DNA of 22,526 nt. Source: Desulfobacula sp. (GTDB lineage Bacteria; Desulfobacterota; Desulfobacteria; Desulfobacterales; Desulfobacteraceae). The position numbers and the translations under genes are program-made. The notes under the pieces are model-generated. The model saw only the letters and a list, made by a program, of their open reading frames with translations. It made no database searches and was not told the origin of the DNA. Below are positions 7,686 through 15,599 of the stretch, in pieces. Each line of letters opens with the position of its first letter. The stretch's first letter is position 1. Where the stretch lies: assembly GCA_027858355.1 (NCBI GenBank), contig JAQICW010000080.1, forward strand, positions 1 to 22,526, written 5' to 3'.

Positions 7686-8954
7686 TTACCACCTGGGCGG
7701 TGTTTGATGAACCCGCAACAGGGTCTTTTGCGTTATACTGTCATAAAGTTTTTGCAAGGTCATGAGATCCGTATCTTTATGTTTATGGCAGTTCTGGCAT
7801 GAATTGGGAACCTCAGGATTTTTTAAAGTATCTTTTGGTAAAATAGTGTTGAATACATGGGAATGTGTTATCCCGGATCCTCCGTTTTGAGAAATTCTGG
7901 GCATATGACAGCCAATACAGTTGGCAAACGAGTGGATGGAATGTGACATGTTGTTATTGATCAATTTGTGGCATAACAGACATTGTTGGGAGCCTGCCCC
8001 TTTTGTCTGATACTGTGTAGGTGGTACACCCAATTGATGAACATAGTGACAGGAAGTACAGGAAACTCCCTCTCTTGCGTGGGCCGACTTCTTCCAGTCA
8101 TTGAATTGCATATAGCGGCCCTTGGCAAAATCATTGGGATAAAAATATTCATTACCCCCTGAACCAGGAGAAACAGGTTCATAATATATGTCCAGACTTC
8201 GCCCGGGCAGATATTGTACCGGCCATTCAACTCCTTTTACTTTGGTTGATTTGCCCCGGCTGTGACAGGAACCGCAAATTTGAGTTCTGAAAGCGGCAGG
8301 AAGATGAGATGGATTCACTATGGTACTATGCTTTTGGAAAACAGCTGTCTCAGGTAAGGCGATATGGTGTGAGCCTGGGCCATGGCAGGCTTCACAACCT
8401 ACGCGTGGTTCAGAAAAGCTATTTTCTTTTAAGTCTACGCCTGTGGCATGACATCCGCCGCATTTTTCTATCCAGGGCTCTTTATCCCATTTGTCTTCAT
8501 TGCGGCTATACCACTTGTTATCCCTTGCATTGTATATAATTGGAGCTACATACAAAATTTTGTTTTTCTCAACGAGAAACGCCTGCTCCCATTGCATTCC
8601 CATTGTATATTTTACATCCTCTATTTTTGGGATATAGATTTTGTCTATTGAAACTTTGAGCTTTTCTTCAGATTGTTTAAGATCGGCTCTGATAACTTCA
8701 GTATCGAACTCTACAATCAAAGCATCTCGATTTTCTGTTACATCCTGAAGTGTGCGGCTGTGGAGGGTATTTTCCCAAGAGTGATTGTGCTCCAGATGGC
8801 AGAATTTGCACTCTGAGGAGCCAACATACATTTTCGATTTTGACAGGATTTTTTCAAGGTCAAAAGATTCCTGACTTGAATCCGGCCCACAGTTAACGAC
8901 AAACAGTGATAATAAAATTAGTACTGCAATTAGAATCCATGAGTGTGTTTTCAT
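7686..8954 (-). CDS. Octaheme cytochrome c (paralogue 1)
   Basis: A 422-residue exported protein has a hydrophobic N-terminus ending V-V-N-C, a possible but imperfect lipobox. It carries eight CxxCH motifs in order: C-K-F, C-G-G, C-E-A (in G-C-E-A-C-H-G-P-G), C-G-S, C-T-S, C-L-L, C-I-G (C-H-M-P) and C-Q-N. The motif order and spacer patterns (M-G-M-Q-W; C-H-x-T-G; I-C-G-S-C-H-x-R-G; H-S-F/H-T-F before C-H-M-P) match the octaheme protein at 14268-15557, so the two are paralogues of the cytochrome c554-like multiheme class. It has a strong ribosome-binding site (AAAGGAGATG). No catalytic heme variant (CxxCK or CX15CH) is seen, favouring electron transfer over catalysis. It is the likely partner of the downstream cytochrome b fusion. 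Confidence 0.85.
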   Translation of the reverse strand: MKTHSWILIAVLILLSLFVVNCGPDSSQESFDLEKILSKSKMYVGSSECKFCHLEHNHSWENTLHSRTLQDVTENRDALIVEFDTEVIRADLKQSEEKLKVSIDKIYIPKIEDVKYTMGMQWEQAFLVEKNKILYVAPIIYNARDNKWYSRNEDKWDKEPWIEKCGGCHATGVDLKENSFSEPRVGCEACHGPGSHHIALPETAVFQKHSTIVNPSHLPAAFRTQICGSCHSRGKSTKVKGVEWPVQYLPGRSLDIYYEPVSPGSGGNEYFYPNDFAKGRYMQFNDWKKSAHAREGVSCTSCHYVHQLGVPPTQYQTKGAGSQQCLLCHKLINNNMSHSIHSFANCIGCHMPRISQNGGSGITHSHVFNTILPKDTLKNPEVPNSCQNCHKHKDTDLMTLQKLYDSITQKTLLRVHQTPPRW

Positions 8955-8976
8955 TGCATCTCCTTTGATTGGAAAA

Positions 8977-9028
8977 TTGACTTAAAATGTCAAGATCCAT
9001 GGAGAGCTATAAAAATGGGTTTATTATA
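8977..9028 (-). promoter_or_regulatory. Possible internal promoter/operator before octaheme paralogue 1
   Basis: The 114-bp gap upstream of the gene, the largest inside the operon, contains a perfect minus-strand TATAAT (9028-9023). A small inverted repeat TTGAC-N7-GTCAA (8977-8993) lies between it and the ribosome-binding site. No convincing -35 box was found. It may allow the octaheme/cytochrome b pair to be transcribed separately. Confidence 0.3.
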
Positions 9029-9068
9029 CGCTTATCACATGTTGCAAAATTTGATATGCAATTCCGGT

Positions 9069-10313
9069 TCATGGGCTGTAAATGAGTTCAGGTTTTAGAT
9101 CATAAGTCCAGGGCGCATTGGTATTTTTCCACCCATTGATTACTCGCTTACCATGGTTGGAGCTGTCGGAATTTTTAAGTTTATCTCCTTCAAATCCATC
9201 TATGATACTATATATTTTTTTAAATCCTGCCTTTGCCAGAATATTTACGGCCAAAGCGCTCCTGACCCCTGAACGGCACATTAGTAATATAGTATCTGTT
9301 TCTTTAAATTTCTTTTTTACATCAGACACAAAATTTTCATTAAGAGTCAAAACAGATCCGGATTTTTGTTTTGGGCCTAGAAATTTGACAGGGATATTGT
9401 ATGCCATTGATCCATGGCCGACAAAAAAATATTCGCCTATGGTACGGGTATCTATGATTTTAATTTTACCAGGATTTTTTTTCCATTTTTCATAACCTGC
9501 CTTAGCAGTCAAATAGAGATCTAAAACCGTTTGTTTTTTGCGCGGGATATGGGAAAGAGCAAAGGATTGTTCTGCTTTTTCAATATCCTTGGTATTCATA
9601 TCTGCTTTGGCCATCCCAAGGGATTTTTCACTGGATTCTTCCCCATGCATGATGGCAAGTTTCCACCATTTATAGGCCTGAATATTATTTTTCAAAACAC
9701 CTTGGCCTTTCCAGAACATGGTTGCAATCTTCTTCATGGCGGAAACATGACCGTTTTGGGCGGACTTTAAAATCCATTTTGATGCCTGATGAATATCTGA
9801 TGATACGCCCCGACCTTCCAGGTACATCTGGCCCAGGCTGTGCTGTGCTTTTCCATTTCTCTGATCTGCTGCCAGGCGATACCATTGGGCTGCGAATGTA
9901 TCATTTTTGGCAATGCCCAGCCCTTGTTCGTACATGGCTGCCAAATTATTCTGTGCAGATTCAAACCCCTGTGAGGCGGCTTTTCTATACCATTGAATCG
10001 CCTGAATATAATCTTTGCCTTTTCTATAGAGATTGCCCAGTCTGTTTTGAAATTCAGGATCTTCCAAAAGAGTTGTTTGCTCTACAAGTGCTCTGCCGTC
10101 AGCACCCACCCAGATGGTATCATCATCGTCATCAGCTTCCCCGTCCCCGGCCCAGCCGCAGGCACCTGCAAACTCAGGCAATAAAATTAAAGAACAGATG
10201 AGACTAACTATAATAATAGATTTTATAGTCAGTATGGATTTATTTTCTTTGTGATAAGAATCCATGATCAACAAACATGGGGTAGCAACCCATGATATAA
10301 ATTTAGACCCCAT
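9069..10313 (-). CDS. Exported Sel1-like repeat protein with C-terminal rhodanese domain
   Basis: The 414-residue frame starts at an ATG with a good Shine-Dalgarno (AGAGGTG); an internal ATG at 10265 lacks one. A hydrophobic segment (about 28-50) ends A-G-A-C-G-W, either a signal-peptidase site or a lipobox, followed by an acidic linker with five Asp (61-65). Residues about 86-235 are Sel1/TPR-like repeats (A-I-Q-W-Y-R-K-A-A, A-A-Q-W-Y-R-L-A-A and similar). Residues about 265-405 form a rhodanese domain with I-D-T-R (288-290) and the active-site loop C-R-S-G-V-R-S (catalytic Cys346). Rhodaneses transfer sulfane sulfur; the Sel1 repeats suggest protein binding. An exported rhodanese in this operon implies handling of sulfane sulfur (thiosulfate, polysulfide) or a sulfur-based maturation step, neither proven here. 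Confidence 0.82.
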   Translation of the reverse strand: MGSKFISWVATPCLLIMDSYHKENKSILTIKSIIIVSLICSLILLPEFAGACGWAGDGEADDDDDTIWVGADGRALVEQTTLLEDPEFQNRLGNLYRKGKDYIQAIQWYRKAASQGFESAQNNLAAMYEQGLGIAKNDTFAAQWYRLAADQRNGKAQHSLGQMYLEGRGVSSDIHQASKWILKSAQNGHVSAMKKIATMFWKGQGVLKNNIQAYKWWKLAIMHGEESSEKSLGMAKADMNTKDIEKAEQSFALSHIPRKKQTVLDLYLTAKAGYEKWKKNPGKIKIIDTRTIGEYFFVGHGSMAYNIPVKFLGPKQKSGSVLTLNENFVSDVKKKFKETDTILLMCRSGVRSALAVNILAKAGFKKIYSIIDGFEGDKLKNSDSSNHGKRVINGWKNTNAPWTYDLKPELIYSP

Positions 10314-10349
10314 AATTCACCTCTAGGTATTATTAATTATTTAAAGGAA

Positions 10350-11381
10350 TCAAACACCTTTGCCAAAAGGACAATGCGGAAATGTACATTCCTTGCAATC
10401 CATGCAAAGTCCGCCATGACCGAAAAATGCCAACTCTTTTTTGCCGATATGCTCACCTGCCATGATTCTTGGCAGAACGAGATCCAGCACGGTAATTCTA
10501 TGGTGAAGTCCACAGGCCGGTACACCTAAAAGTGGTATGTCATCAATGTAAGCGGCAAGGAACATGGCTCCCGGCAGGACTGCGGTCCCATAGTTCATCT
10601 CACTTGCACCAGCCTGGCTGATCCCCGAACGAGTAACATCATCGGGATCAACACTCATCCCGCCGGTTAATAAGATAAGCTCGCATCCTGAATCCAGACA
10701 TTTTAGTATGGCCTGTTTAATAAGTTCGGAGTCATCCGGTGCATATTCCACGCTTAGTATCTGGGAGCCAAGATCCTCAATTTTTTTGGACAGCAATGGA
10801 GCAAACCCGTCTTCAATCAGTCCGCTATAAACTTCACTTCCTGTTATAATCAGGCCGGTTTTAAGGTTTTTTACCGGTTTGACACAGATGGTGCCTTCAT
10901 CACTTGCTGCTATCATTGCAGCCCGTTCAATGGGTGCTAGTTTCATTACTAAAGGAATCGCACGTGTGGCAGCCACAAGATCTCCCTTTTTAACAAGGCG
11001 ATGATTATGCTGGGTGGCGCACATGACTTCATCAATCATGTTAAATGCTGCCAATGATGCAACATTTATGGAAATAATGCCGTCAATTGCTGCATGCAAG
11101 GTGATTTTTCCTTCTTTGGGATCATATTTCCAATTTATGCCTTTACCCGCCAGACCTTTTGCCAAAATTTTTGCAGCCTGGTTTTCATGGATTTCATCGT
11201 CTTCAAGGTCAATCAAATAAAGATGATTCTTGCCAAGCTTTTGAAGACGGCAGATATCATCGTCACAGACAGTATGCCCTTTTCTAAATGCCGCACCTTT
11301 GAATTCTCCGGGTCTGATTTCAGTTATATCGTGTGCGAGGCGAGTACCAACCGCTTTTTGAACAGGAACTTTTTTAAGCAT
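10350..11381 (-). CDS. MoeA-like molybdopterin-binding protein with C-terminal cysteine tail
   Basis: A 343-residue cytoplasmic protein combines an N-terminal SAF/MoeA-like region with a MoCF_biosynth (MoeA/CinA-type) domain at about 173-315. This includes G-L-I-I-T-G-S-E and L-L-T-G-G-M-S-V-D-P-D-D-V-T, the motif that binds molybdopterin. It ends in a cysteine-rich tail C-M-D-C-K-E-C-x4-C-P-F-G-K-G, typical of a divergent clade rather than housekeeping MoeA (about 410 residues) and likely to bind zinc or an Fe-S centre. It has a strong ribosome-binding site (AAAGGAGA). It lies directly after the FmdE-like gene, suggesting a dedicated role in loading Mo or W cofactor into the operon's oxidoreductase. 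A second, decayed copy lies at 5638-6135. Confidence 0.8.
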   Translation of the reverse strand: MLKKVPVQKAVGTRLAHDITEIRPGEFKGAAFRKGHTVCDDDICRLQKLGKNHLYLIDLEDDEIHENQAAKILAKGLAGKGINWKYDPKEGKITLHAAIDGIISINVASLAAFNMIDEVMCATQHNHRLVKKGDLVAATRAIPLVMKLAPIERAAMIAASDEGTICVKPVKNLKTGLIITGSEVYSGLIEDGFAPLLSKKIEDLGSQILSVEYAPDDSELIKQAILKCLDSGCELILLTGGMSVDPDDVTRSGISQAGASEMNYGTAVLPGAMFLAAYIDDIPLLGVPACGLHHRITVLDLVLPRIMAGEHIGKKELAFFGHGGLCMDCKECTFPHCPFGKGV

Positions 11382-11402
11382 GGCAATGTCTCCTTTGTTC
11401 TA

Positions 11403-12074
11403 TTATAAATTGTGTTTTTGAAAGAAATTGTTATCAGAAACATTGGTCCCATCCATAGGAATCCAATTCATATTATCCCAGGTAATTTCATGGGCATCTG
11501 AAAAGTATGTATCCTCAGTGCATGGTCTACAGACCGGCTTCTTATCAATTATCACTTCCCTTTGATCACGCACCACCTGGCCACATCGCGCGCAGGTCAT
11601 TTTTTTCCGTGTCGGACCAGGCATGTCATAGTCGTTTAATTTTACACTGACCTTCTGGACCCTGAACAGAACACTGTCCGGCATGAGTTTATATGCTTCC
11701 AGCTGCTGGGCGGATTTGCCTGCAACATCCGGCGCATAATAAGGTGCAAGTGCACGGGCTTCTTCTGTTGAAATAATTCGGAAAACTTTATTTGTAGAAA
11801 GGTTAATAAACGTGGCTGCCATTATCCCGTAATCGACAAATTTCAGACTCCGTCTGCCCAGTTTTACCCCGGTCACATGGGCCACGGCATCACCAGCGCA
11901 ACGGTCCATTTCAATATAGACAATCAGTTTTTTAATCTGATCGTGACATGTGGGATCATCCAGTCCGATCAGGCGACAGCCTAATATGGCCATGCGAACT
12001 CCAATTACCTGCCCCGGACATAAATGTCCGTGCACTTTTGCCGATTCGCTGACAAGGGTTTCAAAATCTTTCAT
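11403..12074 (-). CDS. FmdE family protein with C-terminal zinc ribbon
   Basis: A 223-residue protein matches the FmdE (formylmethanofuran dehydrogenase subunit E-like) family. It has H-G-H-L-C-P-G (15-21, Cys19), M-D-R-C-A-G-D-A-V (57-65), T-G-V-K-L-G-R-R-S and D-Y-G-I-M-A-A-T-F. A C-terminal C-x2-C (161, 164) / C-x2-C (182, 185) pair forms a treble-clef or zinc-ribbon module. Despite the family name, no formylmethanofuran dehydrogenase genes are present; in sulfate reducers such proteins commonly sit beside molybdo- or tungsto-oxidoreductases and their exact role is unknown. It overlaps the end of the NrfD gene by 14 bp and has a good ribosome-binding site (AGGAG), indicating coupled translation. 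With the following MoeA-like gene it looks like a cofactor-maturation pair. Confidence 0.85.
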   Translation of the reverse strand: MKDFETLVSESAKVHGHLCPGQVIGVRMAILGCRLIGLDDPTCHDQIKKLIVYIEMDRCAGDAVAHVTGVKLGRRSLKFVDYGIMAATFINLSTNKVFRIISTEEARALAPYYAPDVAGKSAQQLEAYKLMPDSVLFRVQKVSVKLNDYDMPGPTRKKMTCARCGQVVRDQREVIIDKKPVCRPCTEDTYFSDAHEITWDNMNWIPMDGTNVSDNNFFQKHNL

Positions 12075-13401
12075 TTACCACTCCTGATTTAATAATGTGT
12101 TCCTCAATTAGGTCGTTACTTTTTTCCGGTAAAGACGAAGACATAGTTTCTTTTAATGCAAGGTATTTTTCTCCCAGAGTATAAACCAGGAAAAACGTGG
12201 CAAAAACACCCAGCAAAACAAAAATCTCCATCAGGGTCGGCAGATAGGTCGGCAGATCTTTTGAGATATTAGGAAAAATTTGACCTGCAACAACGAATAG
12301 ATACCGCATCACAAAGGCCCCGGTAAGTACCATTAAACAACCTGCAAAAACAGATGGCAGGCTTTTTTTTTGGGCACCCCAAAGCAGAAAAAAGACCGGA
12401 AGGATACTCATGAGAAAAATTTCAAACCCCCAGAATCCAACCATAAATGGTCCCTTTAATAACAAAAGTAAAGGACCCTGCTGCAATGGATTGAAAAGTC
12501 CTAAAGCTATCCGGCATGTTATAAAAAGCAGGCCAACGGCTAAAAGCAGGGCCAGAACCTGTGCCATCTCAAATATCAGAGACATAACCTGGGCCGGCAT
12601 GGGATCGTCACCTGTTTGATGGGAAATGATTGTCATTATAATAAGAAAAGCATAGCCGCAGAAAATGGCAGAAACAATAAAATAGGCTGGGTAATAGGGC
12701 CCATACCAGAGTGTTCGGGATTCAGAGTGGGCAAAAACAGACCCCAGCATGGATAAAGCAGAAATTCCAGCCAAAAAAGCCAGGGTACCGATTACTTTAT
12801 GACACTTTGGGTTTTCCAAAAGTTTAACTAAATATGAATTTTTAAATTTTTCCAAAGTCAGCATTGTTAAGATGGTTTTCATGTGACCGGTTGATACAAG
12901 AGATCTTTTGAAAAGATCAGGCCTGATAAGCAAATACAGTTCCAGACCGACAAACAAAAGATATCCTGAATATAAAGCTCCCATCCATGAAATAGCTGAT
13001 CGAAAATTCGGGGAAATTGCATTGTAGATAGGCATTCGCTCAGGATGCCCCAGGTGCAGCACAATACACAGCATGCCAAACACAATCAGGGTCAGGGATA
13101 AAAATGCTATGCGTTTACCTAAAATCTCATAACGGTGCATACCAAAAACAGCCCCTAAAGCATTGATGATGCAAAGGCCTGATCCCGCCGCAACCAGGAA
13201 TACATAGGTTGAAATCATGCCGGCCCAGGGAATTTTAATAGAGAATTCTAAAATTTCCATACTCGTTACAAGAGAGGCCAACAAAGCAAAACAGCACAAA
13301 AGGATCATGGAAAGCAGACAAGTGATCCATATATAAAAGCCTTTTTCTTTTTCCATGGCATCCAGGGTTGATTGGCTCTTATATTTAATTCGTTGAATCA
13401 T
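12061..13401 (-). CDS. nrfD: NrfD/PsrC-like polytopic quinone-interacting membrane subunit
   Basis: A 446-residue, very hydrophobic protein with about ten predicted transmembrane segments (roughly 22-45, 58-87, 98-118, 136-159, 201-223, 237-260, 274-302, 315-340, 345-370 and 385-408). The L-G-H-P-E-R-M motif after helix 3 is the NrfD-family equivalent of L-G-R-P-E-R. Such proteins bind no heme and exchange electrons between quinone and a periplasmic Fe-S partner. That partner is encoded immediately upstream and overlaps this start by 17 bp. The ten-helix length places it nearer PsrC/HmcC/DsrP/QrcD-type proteins than the eight-helix short forms. The symbol denotes family only. Confidence 0.88.
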   Translation of the reverse strand: MIQRIKYKSQSTLDAMEKEKGFYIWITCLLSMILLCCFALLASLVTSMEILEFSIKIPWAGMISTYVFLVAAGSGLCIINALGAVFGMHRYEILGKRIAFLSLTLIVFGMLCIVLHLGHPERMPIYNAISPNFRSAISWMGALYSGYLLFVGLELYLLIRPDLFKRSLVSTGHMKTILTMLTLEKFKNSYLVKLLENPKCHKVIGTLAFLAGISALSMLGSVFAHSESRTLWYGPYYPAYFIVSAIFCGYAFLIIMTIISHQTGDDPMPAQVMSLIFEMAQVLALLLAVGLLFITCRIALGLFNPLQQGPLLLLLKGPFMVGFWGFEIFLMSILPVFFLLWGAQKKSLPSVFAGCLMVLTGAFVMRYLFVVAGQIFPNISKDLPTYLPTLMEIFVLLGVFATFFLVYTLGEKYLALKETMSSSLPEKSNDLIEEHIIKSGVVNERF

Positions 13402-14254
13402 TGTTTTCCTTGTCTGGATTTATTGTTATGCCGGAATACAAATACATGGCATAAGCAATGATGGAAGCTCCCATAAAACCGCCCGAAGTAATCCTGATTT
13501 TATCAAGGTCTTGATTTATTATTTTTTTCGGAGCCTGGATTAAACCCATATTTTCCGGCCTGGCAGGAAGTAGAGTAATCATTCCCGTGCCTCCAGCCTC
13601 TTCTATGCCCATGATATAGCCGGGCTTTTTAAGATAATGAAGTCTTTTTTTGGCTTCTTTAATCATTTCATGGCGATATCCAAATGCCAGTGCCCCAACC
13701 GGGCAGGCCGCTACACAGGCAGGTTTTTTATAATTTAGAGGGAATCTGTTATAACAAAGCGTGCATTTTCGGGTCACCCGTTTTTCAAAATCAAACCTCG
13801 GCACTTTAAATGGGCATGCCTGATAACAATAGCGGCAGCCAATGCATTTTTTTTCGTTGATGACCACAGGTCCGTAATCCAGCTTTTTAATGGCGGAAAC
13901 CGGGCAGACACCAGCACAGGCAGGTTCCTGGCAGTGCTGGCAGGCCCAGTGCATATAGTTCCTTTGAGTTTTGTTTTTCTTGTCAGATCTAAGATTGACC
14001 ACCACCCAGTTGTTGCCGTTTAAATCTGTATCCTTGTCGCTAACCAGTTCATCCCTTTCAACCTTAAGGCTGTTCCAACGCTTGCAGGCAGACATGCATC
14101 TTTTGCAGCCAATACAAGTAAATGTGTCTGCAAGTTTGCCAAATTGGTTGATATCAGCTCCGGCAGTACGGGTCAGGCCTATAGTCGGGGCAATGGACAG
14201 CCCGGCCATCGCCTTGATAAACTGCCGCCTGTTTATGAATGATTTTTTTTTCAT
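13385..14254 (-). CDS. Tat-exported four-cluster Fe-S protein with C-terminal membrane helix
   Basis: The start at 14254 is chosen because GAGGGTCAGG precedes it and because the Tat signal R-R-Q-F-I-K (RR at 9-10) then lies near the N-terminus; an upstream ATG at 14305 would add 17 residues and overlap the preceding gene. The 289-residue protein has four cysteine groups: C-I-G-C-K-R-C-M-S-A-C; C-Q-H-C-x4-C-x3-C-P; C-I-G-C-R-Y-C-Y-Q-A-C-P; and C-T-L-C with P-A-C-x3-C-P. These sixteen cysteines should hold four [4Fe-4S] clusters, as in NrfC/HmcB/DsrO. A hydrophobic stretch near the C-terminus (G-A-S-I-I-A-Y-A-M-Y-L-Y) could anchor it to the membrane, as in HybA. It is the natural electron partner of the NrfD protein. 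Confidence 0.87.
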   Translation of the reverse strand: MKKKSFINRRQFIKAMAGLSIAPTIGLTRTAGADINQFGKLADTFTCIGCKRCMSACKRWNSLKVERDELVSDKDTDLNGNNWVVVNLRSDKKNKTQRNYMHWACQHCQEPACAGVCPVSAIKKLDYGPVVINEKKCIGCRYCYQACPFKVPRFDFEKRVTRKCTLCYNRFPLNYKKPACVAACPVGALAFGYRHEMIKEAKKRLHYLKKPGYIMGIEEAGGTGMITLLPARPENMGLIQAPKKIINQDLDKIRITSGGFMGASIIAYAMYLYSGITINPDKENNDSTN

Positions 14255-14267
14255 CCTGACCCTCTGG

Positions 14268-15557
14268 CTATTTTTTATGAGCAGTAAAGGGTTTGGGCAT
14301 ATCATTCTTTCTGGCGGCCTCTAGAAATCCCACCAGAGTTTCTGTAGGTGTATCCTTATGGTGATGACAAGCGTTGCAGGCATTGGGCTGTTTTTCTATG
14401 CCTCCTGCTTTAAGGGTATCCAAAGGAGACATAAAATTGAAGGTATGGCTGTGAGCATCTCCTGCCTCTCCAATACCGGCGACTTTGGGCATATGACACT
14501 TCACACAACTGCCAAAGGTATGAATCCTGTGCACTGATCGATACTGGGGAGAGTTGTGACAGCTTTTACACAATTGATCTTCAAACAGCCGGGTCTTGGA
14601 ACTGATGGCTGTTAACAAATTACTTGTATCTGCATTGGTGTTAATTGAAGTTTTTCTCTGATGTACACTGTGGCATGTGGCACAGGTCACCCCAGCTATG
14701 GCATGCTGGCTTTGCTTCCAGTCAAGATACTGCTGGTTGCTGTATTTTGATTCTCCACTGGGCCAGAAATATTTGGATTCGTGGCCATTACTTTTTTTAA
14801 CTTCATCAAAGTGGAGACGTAAATTGGCCTCTCCTTTGTGCTTTTGGTATGAGAAGGGGTAGGCATACCCGCCTTTCTTGTCCCGGCCCCGCGTATGGCA
14901 TGATCCGCAAATCTGTGCTGCCTGGGCCGGTGTCAGTCGTCCGGCTTGAGTGATCGTCTCAATCTCAAACCCTGGAACTGCCTCAACATGGTTGCTGCCC
15001 GGGCCATGGCAGGCTTCGCACCCGATTCCCATTTCTACAAAGGTCTTTTTCTCCGGATCAAAGCCTGTGCTGTGGCACCCTGCGCATTCTGTTATCCAAT
15101 TTCTTTTTTTCTCTTCAGTGATGGAATATTCTTTCCATTCTCCCTTGGTTACATTGTACTGGGCGGGTAAAACCATGATACGATCCCCGGTTTTTTGAAG
15201 ATACATCTGCTTCCACTGGCTGCCCAGAGTATAATCCACGTCAATTTTAGAGAAAGTTCTAATTTTACTTTCAGATTCAAAGTCGCCGATATTTGCATAG
15301 GGATCAAGTTTGGCATCCTTCATCATGCGTGAATGCAAAGATGTTCGCCAGTTTAAATAAGTTCGTTCATGACAGTTTTTGCACGTCTTTGAACCAACAA
15401 ATGTAGCATTATACCGATTTTCATATTTGCCCTCAAGTTTTATGCCTTGTTCATGTAGCAAATCTTTTTTCAACATAAAAGTAGTGGCAATGATAACAAC
15501 CAGTGATAAAGTAAATATTACACCTATAACTATCGGTATAATGGGAATCTTTTTCAT
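14268..15557 (-). CDS. Octaheme cytochrome c (paralogue 2), membrane-anchored
   Basis: The start at 15557 (M-K-K-I-P) is supported by AGGGG eight bases upstream; an earlier ATG at 15596 lacks such a site. The 429-residue protein has an N-terminal hydrophobic helix (signal or anchor) and eight CxxCH motifs: C-K-N, C-A-G, C-E-A (in G-C-E-A-C-H-G-P-G), C-G-S, C-A-T, C-K-S, C-V-K (C-H-M-P) and C-N-A. Intermotif patterns (M-K-D-A, L-G-S-Q-W, C-H-S-T-G, H-T-F-G-S-C, H-S-H-T-F-N) parallel paralogue 1 at 7686-8954. All motifs are standard, so an electron-transfer role is more likely than catalysis. It lies between the TorD chaperone and the Fe-S/NrfD pair, suggesting it links the membrane module to the periplasmic enzyme. 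It ends in TAG. Confidence 0.85.
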   Translation of the reverse strand: MKKIPIIPIVIGVIFTLSLVVIIATTFMLKKDLLHEQGIKLEGKYENRYNATFVGSKTCKNCHERTYLNWRTSLHSRMMKDAKLDPYANIGDFESESKIRTFSKIDVDYTLGSQWKQMYLQKTGDRIMVLPAQYNVTKGEWKEYSITEEKKRNWITECAGCHSTGFDPEKKTFVEMGIGCEACHGPGSNHVEAVPGFEIETITQAGRLTPAQAAQICGSCHTRGRDKKGGYAYPFSYQKHKGEANLRLHFDEVKKSNGHESKYFWPSGESKYSNQQYLDWKQSQHAIAGVTCATCHSVHQRKTSINTNADTSNLLTAISSKTRLFEDQLCKSCHNSPQYRSVHRIHTFGSCVKCHMPKVAGIGEAGDAHSHTFNFMSPLDTLKAGGIEKQPNACNACHHHKDTPTETLVGFLEAARKNDMPKPFTAHKK

Positions 15558-15599
15558 GCTCTTTCCCCTTTTGCTTAGGACTCGCTCAAACATCATCCG

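Noticed and set aside
7686..8954. Octaheme tetrathionate reductase, hydroxylamine oxidoreductase or MccA-type catalytic cytochrome
   Set aside because: All eight motifs are plain CxxCH with no CxxCK or long-spaced CX15CH site, and motif order is shared with a paralogue; an electron-transfer role is the safer call.
9722..10201. Plus-strand open frame of 159 codons opposite the Sel1/rhodanese gene
   Set aside because: It is a shadow of the Sel1-repeat coding frame with no domain and no ribosome-binding site.
13385..14305. Longer start for the second Fe-S protein and for its octaheme neighbour (15596)
   Set aside because: The internal ATGs at 14254 and 15557 have clear ribosome-binding sites and place the export signals at the N-terminus.
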